Positions 10,454-21,633 of a stretch of DNA of 64,000 nucleotides are shown here, piece after piece (position 1 is the first letter of the stretch; the number at the start of each line of letters is the position of its first letter). The notes beneath the pieces are model-generated. The model saw nothing but the letters and a program-made list of their open reading frames with translations, ran no database searches and was not told the DNA's origin. The position numbers were made by a program, and so were the translations under genes. The stretch is taken from NCBI GenBank assembly GCA_900491605.1, contig UESW01004241.1, positions 633,136 through 697,135 on the forward strand, read 5' to 3'. The stretch is from Calamus simplicifolius (lineage: Eukaryota > Streptophyta > Magnoliopsida > Arecales > Arecaceae).

Positions 10454-12712
10454 ATGGCCTCTTCGTCTCTTCGTGCTCAATTTCTGATTCCGGGGGTTAT
10501 TCTTCCAACCTTCCACAACCTTCCTCCTCTCTCGCACCCAGCTGGTCCACCTCTGCGGAGGGTGCCCTAGTGGAACAGCGGCGAGCCGCTGCGCAATTTC
10601 CCAATTTCCCGCCGAAGGTCATCCGACCGTCGGATGGGCTCGTGTTCAGCACTGTCCGGCCACCGCTGGTCCATCTTCCCATGTGAGGTAGTCCCTCGAG
10701 AGGACTACCTCTGTCACGAGGGACTGCCTCTGTCATGAATGCCCAAGAGATAATTAATCTCAAGGCTCGATACCAAATCCTTACCGATCTCCGTCTCTAT
10801 CAATCCCTTCCTGAGGATAGAGTAATCTCCTTCTACCCTGGCCGGGTTGCCCTTTACGAATCTTATTTTAAGGCTGGCCTTCGTATTCCCATTCACCCAT
10901 CCATACTTAACATATTAGATAGATATTCCTTGGCTATGGCACAGTTGGTCCCAAATTCCATTCGGACCCTTGTTGGTTTCCTAATGTTATGTCACATCCA
11001 TGGGATAGAGGCTAGGATTTCTTTCTTCCGTTGTTTCTATACCCTTAGGAAACAATCGGGGTGGTGGTCCTTCGCTCCTAGGCCCACCAGATCCCTTAAG
11101 CTGTATCTTCCTACTTCCATTAAAGGTTGGAAAGATAGGTTTTTCTTCGCCCAAGTTGAGGGGGTGAGGACCGAGTGGGGGATTCCCGACACCGAGCCGA
11201 ACAAGGACCCGTCAGTACTGCCAAGGGACCAAGAGGCGTTCGGACAGTTGATTACTGCCGACATCCCATGATGCAACCTACTGCTAGCCGAGGAGAATCT
11301 TCAGCTGGCGGGGCTTATTCCTGGCAACAGTGAGCAGTCAACCCCGCTCCCCTTCCATCTACTTTTCCTTTTTTTTCCTTTTTTTAACAGGCCTTTTGAC
11401 ATGCAAGTATGGCATCATCACTCCAGACGATAAGAAAGGCCGCCGCCAAGAAGAGGAAAGCCCAAGCAGATGGAGGCCCGCCAAGAAGGGGGCAAAAATC
11501 AAAATCAAGAGAGCCGAGGCCGAAGGAGCCTCGGGGGAGAGAGAGGCCGAGGAAAGGAGTCGACCTCGATCGCCATTACCGGCACCGCCCTCGTCCCCCA
11601 TTGACCTGACCGGCACTCCTCCGGGGCAACAGACCGAAGTACCGCCAACACTGCCCGCTGCTCTTGAGGCGCAGCCAACCGGTTCGGCAATAGCAACGAT
11701 TCCAGAGGTTGCCCTGTCTACTGAAGGGGCAGTGGCTGAGGAGCTTCCACAGTTTGAAGCGCCGGTGGAAGAAGCACCGCCGGCATCTGACCTAATGCCA
11801 ACGGCTGCCGGGGCCACGAAGGAAGGCGAGATGCTCCTTCCTTTCAATCGATTTTAATGCACCATAGCCGCTGGGCCGAGCAGATGATGGCCCAGGCCTC
11901 CGTACCGGAGTTTCAGAGGTTCTTCCAGAAACAAAGGACCTCTACGTTCTTTTGTGAGGCGTCGGTAGCGCATCTCTGGGTAAGTGCTCTTCCACTGCTA
12001 ATCTTTAGAAATTCAGTTTCTTCACCTAACTTGAATAGTTTTTGTACATGTGCTAAATTCTTTGACCGCCGTTAGGGGCATTTTGTCCCAAGCCAAGGCC
12101 ACCCTTGACTAGTCGCGGGAAGACGCCAACCAAGCCCGGGCCAGAGCAGAAAAGGCCGAGGCCGCTCTGGAGGTTGCCCAAGCGGAAATGGCCCAGGCAC
12201 AAAGGCCCGAAGCTGAAGCCGAAGCTGCCCGATTTAGGAACTTAGCCCGAGCTGAAAAGGCAGAGGAGGAGCTAGAAGTGGCTCAGTGCCAGGTGGCCAA
12301 TGAGCTTGACAACGCTCAGGTGGCGGAGGAAAAAATAGAAGGTGGTAAAGGAGAAGCAAAAAATGACGGAAGCGAATATTTACTTGCTGATGCATCAACT
12401 GCGCTCTGCCACCATTGAAATAGGAGTGGCCGAGGAGTGGGCCAAAAATGCCGAGGAAATCGCCTGCCAGTCCGATGCTGAGATAGCCAAGCTGAAAGTT
12501 GTGGTGACCGAGGCTGAAGAAGGCTACCGAGGCCATAGAGGAGTTTAGGAAGTCGGACGCCTACGATGAGGAGTTGGCCAAGACCACCACCTCCGCATAT
12601 AATGGTGGCTTCCAGGACTGCAAAGAAAAATCAAAGACTCTACGGTCTCGAGGGGCTTGAGGAGCTGGAGCCGGACGAGGTTCCTGAGGATGATGACCCA
12701 GCTCCAACTGAG
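10454..12712 (+). pseudogene. Antisense accessory ORF, unit A: putative gypsy-type transposon domain plus coiled coil
   Basis: Runs opposite to pol. The ATG at 10454 starts MASSSL; a one-base difference from unit B just after shifts the frame. The best conserved part (10735-11271) carries QEIINLKARYQILTDLRLY, IPIHPSILNILDRY and LVPNSIRTLVGFL, resembling the family annotated as 'putative gypsy type transposon/transposase'. A Pro/Ala-rich linker (11560-11850) and a long Ala/Glu coiled coil (12100-12560) follow, ending in an acidic tail (EVPEDDDPAP). Introns are likely at 11330-11392 (GTGAGC...TAACAG) and from 11980 (GTAAGT), where the expected 3' AG is mutated near 12049. An in-frame TAG at 12109 matches CAG in unit B. 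No function is established; known Tat-lineage accessory ORFs can be antisense. Confidence 0.7.
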
Positions 12713-13139
12713 CCTCGAGCTCTTTTTCCTTCTCTTGCTTTATTGTACCAAAGTCCGACTTGGATCGGCAATTTTGTAAACTCTGCCATTAATTTAAAAA
12801 AACTTTGATCCATAAGTCTTCACTTGGTTCCCGTCGTAGCCGGCATGCTTTCTAGTGAATAGGACGATGTGAGTTTGAGTAGGCCGGTGCAAACTGACTC
12901 TAGAGAATAGTCTAGGATGACGCCATAGGCAAGGGTAGCTGGAGTCTTGGAAATCGACAACGACTTGAGCCAATACGAAGGTTGGGAATGCCGATAGAGT
13001 ACCGACGCGAAGTTGGTTTAGGCGTAGGAAACTGGGCTTGAGTACCCACAGCCGAGCTTGAGAGCTGGTATGGAGTCGGATTTGAATGTCGACACGAGAC
13101 CAGGATGATCGCCGATGCGAGGCCGGGCTAGGGTGCCAA

Positions 13140-13300
13140 CATGGAATCAGGCTAAGTACCGACGCGGAGTCGGGCTTTAAGTGCCGACGCAAGGTCGGGC
13201 TTTAAGTGCCGCGTAGCTTTAAGTACCGACGCGGAGCCGGGCTTTAAGTGCCGACGCGGAGCCGAGCTTTAAGTGCCGACGCGGGGTTAGGCTTTAACGA
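13140..13300. repeat. About 30-bp tandem repeats, 3' region of gypsy element
   Basis: Five to six copies of a unit like CGACGCGGAGTCGGGCTTTA + AGTGC lie between accessory ORF and integrase. The matching stretch in unit B is 17320-17440 and has fewer copies. Confidence 0.8.
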
Positions 13301-13398
13301 GAAGTAATAGTGCTCAAAGACACTTTCGTTAGTGAGAAAATGAATGTTATTCTAGTAGACATGCTCGAATTGAAGACATTAGCACACTACTGATAATA

Positions 13399-14580
13399 CT
13401 AACGTAGGTTGTCAGCGTTCCAAGTGCGAGGAAGAGGCTTCCCATCGTATGCATGGCGATGAAGTGCATCGGTGACTCGGTAAGGCCCTTCCCAATTAGG
13501 GGACAGCTTTCCCCCCTCCGTAGGTTTGGAGACTTCGGCTCGTCTAAGGACTAGGTCTCCGGGGAGGAACGTTCTGGGACGAACTCGGGCATTGTAATAT
13601 TTTGCAATCCTCTGTCGGTAGGAGGCCATCCTGAGTCATGCTTGATCACGGAGTTCTTCGATGAGGTCAAGATTTGCTCTCAGCTGGTTGGGATTGTCCT
13701 CCTCATTGTACGATTGTGTCCGGGGACTAGGGATGCCAATCTCCATTGGAATGACTGCTTCCAACCTGAACACAAGGCTGACGGGAGTTTCTTCAGTGGG
13801 GGTTCGGGGCGTCGTGTGATAGGCCCATAGCACGTTTGGGAGCTCCTCCACCCATCTTCCTTTGAAATCATTCAGACGTGTTCTAAACCCTTGAAGGATT
13901 GTCCGATTCGTCACTTTTGCCACTCCGTTTGTTTGCGGATGACCGACAGAAGTGAACCTTTGATATATTCCCAGTTCGGCACAGAACTCTTTGAAAGGAG
14001 TATTGTTGAACTGGCGTTCGTTGTCGGTAACAAGTGTGTGGGGTAGTTCAAACCGACAAATAACAAACTTCCAGAAGAAGTTCCTCACCTTGGCTTCGAT
14101 AATCTTGGCCAGTGCTTCGGCCTCTACCCACTTGGTGAAGTGGTCGATGGCGATGAGTAAAAACTTCTGCTGATCAGATGCTGAAGGGAATGGTCCCAAG
14201 ATGTCCATTTTCCACTGGGCGAAAGGCCATGGATCCGACAGGGGGCTCAGCTTAGAGGTTGGCAGCCATTGGATATTAGCATGTCGCTGACAACTATCGC
14301 ACTTCTGGACCAACTCTGCTACATCTTCCCACATGGTGGGCCAGTAATAGCCTTAGCGTAGGGCCTTGTGTGACAGTGCTCTGCCCCCCAAATGGTTTCT
14401 TCAAATACCTTCATGGATCTCACGGAGAATGTAGTCGCGTCTACGAGACCAACGCATTTGAGGAGAGGATGAGAGAAGGATCTTCAGTACAGTTGTCCGT
14501 CAAACATCAGGAACTTATGTACTCGCCACTTGAATAATTTGGCTTCGGCGGGTCGGTTGGGAGGGCAGCAGCGGTGAAGT
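13399..14580 (-). pseudogene. pol: Gypsy integrase, unit A
   Basis: Read downward on the minus strand: a linker (LFKWRVHKFLMFDGQLY) near 14560, the zinc-finger end (CDSCQRHANIQW), then the catalytic core with MDILGPFP, FTKWVEAEAL, LVTDN and HPQTNGVAKVTNR, a conserved VLWAYHTTPRTPT, and the C-terminal domain (NPNQLRANLDLIEEL; LPGDLVLRRAEVSKP; NWEGPYRVTDAL). Core residues 14334-13636 are one open frame; the C-terminal part continues in a different frame from 13629. This is a better preserved integrase than that of unit B. Confidence 0.85.
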
Positions 14581-14788
14581 ATTGAAAAGGCAGTTGAGAT
14601 CGAGGGAGATTTCCCTCGAGTGCCGAGCTATGAAAAGGCAGGCACATCATTGCGGTGAGGTCACTGTCGTCCCGTCATTGGCGGTGCCCTTCGTGTTCTA
14701 CGCTCTGGGTGGTCGCCGTAGCCATCTCTAATGGCAAGCGAGCACGTGGCCAAGGTTAGTTAGGCGGGATAATTTGAAAAGACGAGAC

Positions 14789-14796
14789 TATAAAAG
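14789..14796 (+). promoter_or_regulatory. TATA box upstream of antisense accessory ORF, unit B
   Basis: GACTATAAAAGGGG sits about 150 bases upstream of the ATG at 14940, the same spacing as unit A. Confidence 0.6.
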
Positions 14797-14939
14797 GGGA
14801 TCGTCCTCGACCCGAGCCACCTTCACTACCTTCGCCTTCTTCCCCATTCTGATCCTGCTCGAGCCTATTCATCTTCCACCATCCGAGCTCTTCGCCCCTG
14901 ATTCTCCATTCTCAAATCCTTTAGGTTAGTTTAGTTTTC

Positions 14940-16885
14940 ATGGCCTCTTCGTCTCTTTCGTGCTCAATTTCTGATTCCGGGGGTTATTCTTCCAACCTTC
15001 CACAACCTTCCTCCTCTCCCGCACCCAGCTAGTCCACCTCCGCGGAGGGTGCCCTAGTGGAACAACGGCAAGCCGCTGCACAATTTCCCACCGGAGGTCG
15101 TCCGGCTATCGGACGGGCTCGTGTTCAGCACCGTCCGGCCGCTGCTGGTCCATCTTCCCATGTGAGGCAGTCCCTCGAGAGGACTACCTCTGTCATTACT
15201 GCCCAAGAGATAATTAATCTCAGGGCTCGATACCAAATCCTTACCGATCTCCATCTCTATTGACCCCTTCCTGAGGATAGAGTAATCTCCTCCTACCCTG
15301 GTCGGGTTGCCCTTTACGAATCTTATTTTAAGGCTGGCCTTCGTATTCCTATTCACCCATTCATACTTAACATATTAGATAGATATTCCTTGGCTCTGGC
15401 ACAGTTGGTCCCAAATTTCATTCGGACCCTTGTTGGTTTCCTAGTGTTATGTCACATCCATGGGATAGAAGCTAGGATTTCTCTCTTCCGTTGTTTCTAT
15501 ACCCTTAGGAAACAATCGGGGTGGTGGTCCTTTGCTCCTAGGCCCACCAGATCCCTTAAGCTGTATCTTCCTACTTCCATTAAATGTTGTAAAGATAGGT
15601 TTTTCTTCCCCCAAGTTGAGGGGGTGAGGACCGAGTGGGGGATTCCCAATACCGAGCTGAACAAGGACCCATCGGTACTGCCAAGGGACCAAGAGGCATT
15701 TGGACAGTTGATTACTGCCGACATCCCACGATCGCCATCACCGGCGCTGCCCTCGTCCCCCATTGACCTGACTGGCACTCCTCCAGGGCAACAGACCGAA
15801 GTACCGCCGCCACCGCCTGCTGCTCCTGGGGCGGAGCCAATCGGCTCGGCAACAGGGCCGATTCCAGAGGTTGCCCTGTCCACCGAAGGGGCAGTGGCTG
15901 AGGAGCTTCCACAGGCTGAAGCGCTGGTGGAAGAAGCACTACCGGCATATGACCTAATGCCAATGGCTGCTGGGGCCACAAAGGAAGGCGAGGCCGATGC
16001 GCCTTCCTTTCAATCGATTTTAATGCACCATAGCCGCTGGGCCGAGCGGACGATGGCCCAGGCCTCCGTACCGGAGCTTCAGAGGTTCCTCCAGAACCAA
16101 AGGACCTCTACGTTCTTTCGTGAGGCATCGGTAGCACATCTCTGGGTAAGTGCTCTTCTACTGCTAATCTTTAGAACTTCGGTTTCTTCACCTAACTTGA
16201 ATAGTTTTTGTACAGGCGCTAAATTCTTTGACCGCCGTTAGGGGCATTTTGTCCCAAGCTGAGGCCACCCTCGACCAGTCGCGAGAAGACACCAACCAAG
16301 CCTGGGCCAGAGCAGAAAAGGCCGAGGCCGCTCTGGAGGTTGCCCAAGTGGAAATGGCCTGGGCACAAAGGGCCGAAGCTGAAGCTGAAGCTGTCCGATT
16401 TAGGAACTTAGCCCGGGCTGAAAAGGCTGAGGAGGCACTAGAAGTGGCTCAGCGCCAGATGGCCAATAAGCTTGATAATGCTCAGGTGGCAGAGGAAAAA
16501 TAGAAGGTGGCAGAGGAGAAGAAAAAAATGGCGGAAGCGAAAGTTTACTTGCTGATGCATCGACTGCGCTCTGCTACCATTGAAATAGGAGTGGCTGAGG
16601 AGCGGGCCAAAATGCCGAGGAAATCGCCCACCAGTCCGATGCTGAGATAGCCAAGCTAAAAGCTGCGGTGACCGAGGCTGAGAAGAAGGCTACAGAGGCC
16701 ATAGAGGAGTTTAGGAAGTCAGATGCCTACGATGAGGAGTTGGCCGAGACCACCACCTCCGCATATAATGGTGGCTTCTAGGACTGTAAAGAAAAAATCA
16801 CAAGACTCTACGGTCTCGAGGGGCTTGAGGAGCTGGAGCCAGACGAGGTTCCTGAGGATGATGACCCAGCTCTAACTGAGCCTTG
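14940..16885 (+). pseudogene. Antisense accessory ORF, unit B
   Basis: The ATG at 14940 keeps the frame MASSSLSCSISDSGGYSSN, then a TAG at about 15030 and a TGA near 15261 interrupt it. The conserved domain (ARYQILTDL, HPFILNILDRY, LVPNFIRTLVGFL) runs directly into the Pro-rich linker because about 300 bases present in unit A, including its first intron, are missing. A clean 70-base intron at 16146-16215 (GTAAGT...TACAG, CTAAC branch point) precedes the Ala/Glu coiled coil (LTAVRGILSQAEATL onward). TAG stops at 16501 and near 16778 end parts of it; the second is CAG in unit A. It probably ends after DDPALTEP near 16885. Confidence 0.7.
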
Positions 16886-17319
16886 AGCTCTTTTTCCTTC
16901 TCTTGCTTTATTGTACCAAAGTTTGACTTGGATCGACAATTTTGTAAACTCTGCCATTAATAAAAAAAACTTTGATCCATAAGTCTTCACTTGGTTCCAT
17001 CGTAGTCGGCATGCTTTCTAGTGAATAGGACAATGTGAGTTTGAGTAGGCCGGTGCAAGCTGACTCTAGAGAATAGTCTAGGATGACGCCATAGGCAAGG
17101 GTAGCTGGAGTCTTGGAGATCGACAATGCCTTGAGCCAATACGAAGGTTGGGAATGCCGATAGAGTATCGACGCGAAGTTGGTTTAGGCATAGGCACTGG
17201 GCTTGAGTACCCACAACCGAGCTCGATAGCTGGTACGGAGTTGGATTTGAATGCTGACACGAGACCAGGTTGATCGCCGATGCGAGGCCGGGATAGGGTT
17301 CCAACATGGAATCAAGCTA

Positions 17320-17440
17320 AGTATCGACGCGGAGTTGGGCTTTAAGTGCCGCATAGCTTTAAGTGTCGATGCGGAGCCGGGCTTTAAGTACTGATGCGGA
17401 GCCGAGCTTTAAGTGCCAACGCGGGGTCGGGCTTTAACGA
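17320..17440. repeat. About 30-bp tandem repeats, unit B copy
   Basis: Three to four degenerate copies of the CGACGCGGAGCCGGGCTTTA-type unit, shorter than in unit A. Confidence 0.75.
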
Positions 17441-17559
17441 GAAGTAATATTTCTCAAAGACACTTTCGTTAGTGAGAAAATGAATGTTATTCTAGCAGAC
17501 ATGCTCGAATTGAAGACATTAGCACACTACTGATAATACTGATGTAGGTTGTCAGCGTT

Positions 17560-18500
17560 CCAAGTGTGAGGAAGAGGCTTCCATCCAGCCCTTCGATCCG
17601 TATGCTCTGCGATGAAGTGTGTCGGTGACTCGGTAAGGCCCTTCCCAATTAGGGGACAGCTTTTCCTTCTTCGTAGGTTTGGAGACTTCGGCTCGTATGA
17701 GGACTAGGTCTCGGGGAGGAACGTTCTGGGATGAACTCGGGCATTGTAATATTTTGCAATCCTCTGTCGGTTGGAGGCCATCCTGAGTCGTGCTTGATCA
17801 TGGAGTTCTTCGACGAGGTCAAGATTAGCTCTCAGCTGGTTGGGATTGTCCTCCTCATTGTACGATTGTGTCCTAGGGATGCCAATCTCTATTGGAATGA
17901 CTGCTTTTGACCCGAACACAAGGCTGAAGGGAGTTTCTTCAGTGGGGGTTCGGGGCGTCGTGTGGTAGGCCCACAGCACGTTTGGAAGCTCCTCCACCCA
18001 TCTTCCTTTGAAATCATCCAGACGTGTTCTAAGCTCTTGAAGGATTGTCCGATTCGTCACTTTTGCCACTCCGTTTGTTTGCGGATGACCAACAGAGTGA
18101 ACCTCTGATATATTCCCAGTTCAGCATAGAACTCTTTGAAAGGAGTATTGTTGAACTAGCATCCGTTATCGGTAACAAGTGTGTGGGGTAGTCCAAATTG
18201 ATAAATAACATACTTCCAGAAGAAGTTCCTCACCTTGGCTTCGGTAATCTTGGCCAGTGCTTCGGCCTCTACCCACTTGGTGAAGTGGTCGATGGCGACG
18301 AGCAAAAACTTCCGCTGACCAGAGGCTAAAGGGAATGGTCCCAAGATGTCCATTTCCCACTGGGCAAAAGGCCATGGAGCCGATAGGGGCTCAGCTTAGA
18401 GGTTGGCAGCCATTGGATATTAGCATGCTACTGACAACTATCGCACTTCCGGACCAGCTCGGCTGCATCTTCCTACATGGTGGGCCAGTAATAGCCTTGG
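17560..18500 (-). pseudogene. pol: Gypsy integrase, unit B
   Basis: MDILGPFPLASGQRKFLLVA, FTKWVEAEALAK and LVTDNGC lie at 18353-18156. VTNRTILQEL, WVEELPNVLWAYHTTPR and YNEEDNPNQLRANLDL lie at 18069-17704. Several frame changes break it, including one near 18090. The N-terminal zinc region is partly deleted, joined directly to RNase H sequence near 18566. Confidence 0.82.
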
Positions 18501-18566
18501 CATAGGGCCTTGTGTGACAGTGCTCTGCCCCCCAAATGGTTTCCACAAATACCTTCATGGATCTCA

Positions 18567-19490
18567 AGGTCCCGTCAGCCGAGGTGGCTAATCTGGACAA
18601 AGCATCAGCTCTGGCGTTCTCCCTTCGGGGGATGTAACTAACACTAAAGTGGATCAAGGGAGAGGCTTGTGACTGCACCATACATAGGTAACGAGACATT
18701 GTAGGATCCTGTGCTTCATACTCTCCTTTGATTTGACCGAGACTAGCTGGGAGTCGATGAAGACTCTAAGGCATTTCACCCCGAGCTCCCGAGCTAGTCT
18801 CATTCCTGACAGTAGGGCTTCATATTCGGCCTGGTTGTTGGTGGCTGGGAAAAGGAAACGGAGGGCGTACTCGATCATAACTCCATCTGGACTAGCCAGG
18901 ATGAGGCCTGCCTCGCTCCCTTGAGAATTTGATGCTCCGTCTACGTGAAGGATCCAGTCATCCCCTCTTTCCTCGGTTTTGATGCCCTAAGGGTTTGCAT
19001 GGGACTCCTTCGGCTGCTTTCTGTCCAAGTGCACTCAACCAGGAAAGTCTGCTAAGACTTGAGACTTCATTGCCGACCTGGGTCAAAAATAGGTCAAACT
19101 CTCCCAGCTTGAGCGTCCACTTTGCCAGCCAACCAGAGGTATCAGGACGAGAAAGGATCACCTTGAGGGTTGATCTGTGACCACCACGATCGGGTGAGCT
19201 TGGAAATAGGGTCTGAAGCACTGGGCAGAACGATCAATGCGAAGATAATCTTCTCGACTCTTGAATATCTAGTCTCCGCATCATGGAGCACCTTGCTGGT
19301 GTAATACACTGGCTTTGTGTCCCGTCGCATCCATGCGAATAAGCACGGAGCTGACAGCTTCGGAGAGGCCGCAAGGTACAGAGGAGCTCTTTCCCACCCC
19401 TTGGTTTAGATAACAGTGGCGGGGTGGATAGGAACTCTTTTAATTCCTCGAAGGCCTCCTGGCACTCCTCGTCCATTCGAAGCCATTGAC
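18567..19490 (-). pseudogene. pol: Gypsy RNase H region with extra RNase H-like domain
   Basis: From high to low coordinates: MDEECQEAFEELKEFLSTPP (RT-RNase H connection), KPVYYTSKVLHDAETRYSR, DTSGWLAKWTLKLGEFDLF. A second RNase H-like domain follows, with GLILASPDGVMIEYALRF, TNNQAEYEALLSGMRLAREL and IDSQLV at about 18960-18730, and a linker SYIPRRENARADALSRLA. Two RNase H modules in succession are typical of Tat-lineage pol. The frame is broken several times. Confidence 0.8.
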
Positions 19491-19499
19491 TTTGCGCAG

Positions 19500-20450
19500 T
19501 GCCTTAAAGAAAGGCAGCATCGCTCTGCGGACTTGGACAAAAAATGGCTCAGGCCGCCACCCTTCCAGTCAAGCACTGCACTTCCTTCTTGTTAGCTGGA
19601 GACCTCATGTCTAAGATGGCTCGGATCTTATCAGGGTTCACCTCAATCCCATGTTGCGTCACCATGAAACCCAAGAACTTGCCGCTGTCACCCAAAAGCG
19701 CACTTGCGGGGTTCAGCCTCATCTGGTACCGGCGGAGGTTGCCAAAGGTCTCCACCAGATGGCAATGTGGTCGGTGGTATGGATACTTTTGGTCAGCATG
19801 TCATCCATGTACACCTCCATGTTGCATCCGATCTGTCTTCAAAGATTTTATTCATCAGCCTCTGGTAAGTGGCCCCCGCGTTCTTTAGTCCGAACGACAT
19901 CACCTTATAACAGTATATCCCCTTCTCAGTCACAAACGAAGTAGCTTCCTCGTCCGCTGGGTCCATCTTAATCTGGTTGTATCTAGAGAAGGCATCCATG
20001 AAGCTAAGGGTCTCATGACCGGATGTAGTGTCCACCAGCTAGTCAATCCGAGGCAAGGGGAAGCTGTCCTTGGGGCATGCTTTGTTGAGGTCAGTGAAAT
20101 CTACGCACATCCTCCAGCTCCCGTTAGCCTTGCGGACCATCACGACGTTAGCCAGCCAGTCGGGGTAATGGACTTCCCGAATGTGGCCTGCAGCTTCCAG
20201 CTTGCGGATCTCTTCGTCAATGCCTTTTGCCGGTCTGAGGCGAAGCTTCTCTTCTTCTGCCGGACTGGCCAACATTCTGGTTTGATGTTGAGCCGATGAG
20301 TAATTACCTCCTCGGGGATGCCTGGCATGTCGGATGATGACCATGCAAAGATGTCGGAGTTGGCATGCAAGAAAGCAAGGAGCTGATCGCGCGCCTCCTT
20401 CGGAAGTAGTGCCCCAACCTGGATGGTCCTCATCGGGTCCTCCCCCAATG
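19500..20450 (-). pseudogene. pol: Gypsy reverse transcriptase
   Basis: Seen on the minus strand: ITHRLNIKPECWPVRQKKR, IDEEIRKLEAAGHIREV, WLANVVMVRKANGSWRMCVD and DLNKACPKDSFPLPRID, then ETLSFMDAFSRYNQIKM, KVMSFGLKNAGATYQRLMN, and the catalytic YMDDM in another frame near 19800. FLGFMVTQHGIEVNPDKI follows at 19690. The frame breaks near 20240 and 19840. The palm motif reads YMDD, not the usual plant gypsy YVDD/FIDD, in this copy. Confidence 0.85.
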
Positions 20451-20588
20451 GGAAGGTCAGCAGGTGCTCGGCTGGCTCCCCTCCTCTTCAAGTCTTGGGG
20501 GTCGAGCGGCTCGGGCGCTGTTGCCGACACCACCCCTGTGGACTGGGGGCTAAGTGGTAGCAGAGCAGTAATGGGCTCTGTTCTCCCC

Positions 20589-20925
20589 TCATCTCTCCAA
20601 CCCCTTCATCGGTGGGAACTTTACAAGTAATCTTTTGGTGGAGATAACAGCATCCAATAGGTTCAATCCAGGTCTCCCCAGGATAGCATTGTAAGCCAGT
20701 GGGACCTGGACTACCAGGAAGTTCATAAGAACCATGCTCTGACGCGGCGGAGTCCCGGCTGTGACAGGAACTTCCCCCTCGACCCTTACTGAGTCTCCAG
20801 TAAAACCCATCAAGGGGGTGGTGACGGGCCGAAGGGAGCTTCTAGGCAAATTCATCCGAACAAAAGTATCATAACTCAAAATATCGACAGAGCTCCCATT
20901 GTCAACTAAAATTTTTTACAGGGTG
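20589..20925 (-). pseudogene. pol: Gypsy aspartic protease
   Basis: The minus strand encodes LVDNGSSVDIL around 20910-20880, carrying the DNG active-site variant usual for Tat-lineage proteases. LSYDTFVRMNLPRSSL, PLMGFTGDSVRVEG, and the conserved YNAILGRPGLN near 20680 follow. The frame from 20879 to 20589 is open. It processes the Gag-Pol polyprotein. Confidence 0.82.
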
Positions 20926-21590
20926 CTTTGCAATCGTCATAGATACGACGATGCTATATCATGCTTATTTACTACCCCTTCTAGATCCCTTTTAGAGAAG
21001 GGAATTACAGAGTCTACTTCCTCCTCACGCTGTCTTTTAGAGTTGTTACCTGCCCCCCAAGAGATCATGGCCACCGTCTTCTCCGTTGTGGCATTGTCCA
21101 TGCCAATCTGAGGTGCAGGAGGTGCCGACGGGCCCAGGGTAGCAGGGTTTTCTCTTCGAACGATGGGAAGAAGACCATCGCTGCTTGGAGGTTTCCCGGC
21201 GACGAGACTTCGGGGATACGCGGTGGGAGGCCTCTGGAGGAGTCCTGCTGCGATGAAGATTGGAGGCCTCCGGAGGGGTCCTGCCACGACGAGACGGCTA
21301 GCTCCATGACCCTCCATATGAGGCGGAAAGTGTTGGGGCGGCAATGGTGTGGCGGCAGAGCGCTGCTCTTGTAGTCCCCGCATCACCGCCATCAGGTCCT
21401 GAACCTGCTGGGTCAAAGCATCGAGTCGGTCAGCTTGGTTGAACTGCAGCTGTACGGGAGGCAGAATAGGGAGGTTGGCCTCCGACTACTTAGCCCATGG
21501 AGGCATCCCCCCGGCTTGGCTGATGGAAGCCTCCTGCGCTCGTGTAATCGACATCTTCTTCCTTGCAGAGGTGGTGGGGTTGCGGATACA
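20926..21590 (-). pseudogene. gag: Gypsy gag remnant lacking the core domain
   Basis: The start near 21552 reads MSITRAQEASISQAGG; a TAG interrupts after about 22 codons, where the left copy has CAG. DALTQQVQDLMAVMRGLQEQ follows, then the Arg/Pro-rich leader. The sequence then jumps near 21160 to the gag C-terminal tail (KTVAMISWGAGNN, REEEVDSVIPFSKRDLEGV). The retrotrans_gag core present in the left copy is absent. Confidence 0.75.
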
Positions 21591-21633
21591 TGGAAATGAA
21601 CGTTTGTGTGCCCCCCTACCTGGCACACCAATC

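Larger units (their letters stand above)
10108..14422. repeat. Tandem duplication, unit A
   Basis: Begins TTGAGATCGACGG and is repeated from 14594 (TTGAGATCGAGGG). The copies stay collinear through accessory ORF, short repeats and integrase to TTCATGGATCTCA (14422 and 18566). Unit B lacks about 300 bases corresponding to 11270-11567; scattered substitutions separate the copies. 14423-14593 belongs to the integrase-upstream region and the junction. Confidence 0.9.
14594..18566. repeat. Tandem duplication, unit B
   Basis: Second copy of 10108-14422. Beyond 18566 it continues into RNase H and RT, while unit A continues into the segment between RNase H and integrase. Unit B is thus joined to the rest of pol through a deletion, and unit A is the added copy. 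Confidence 0.9.
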
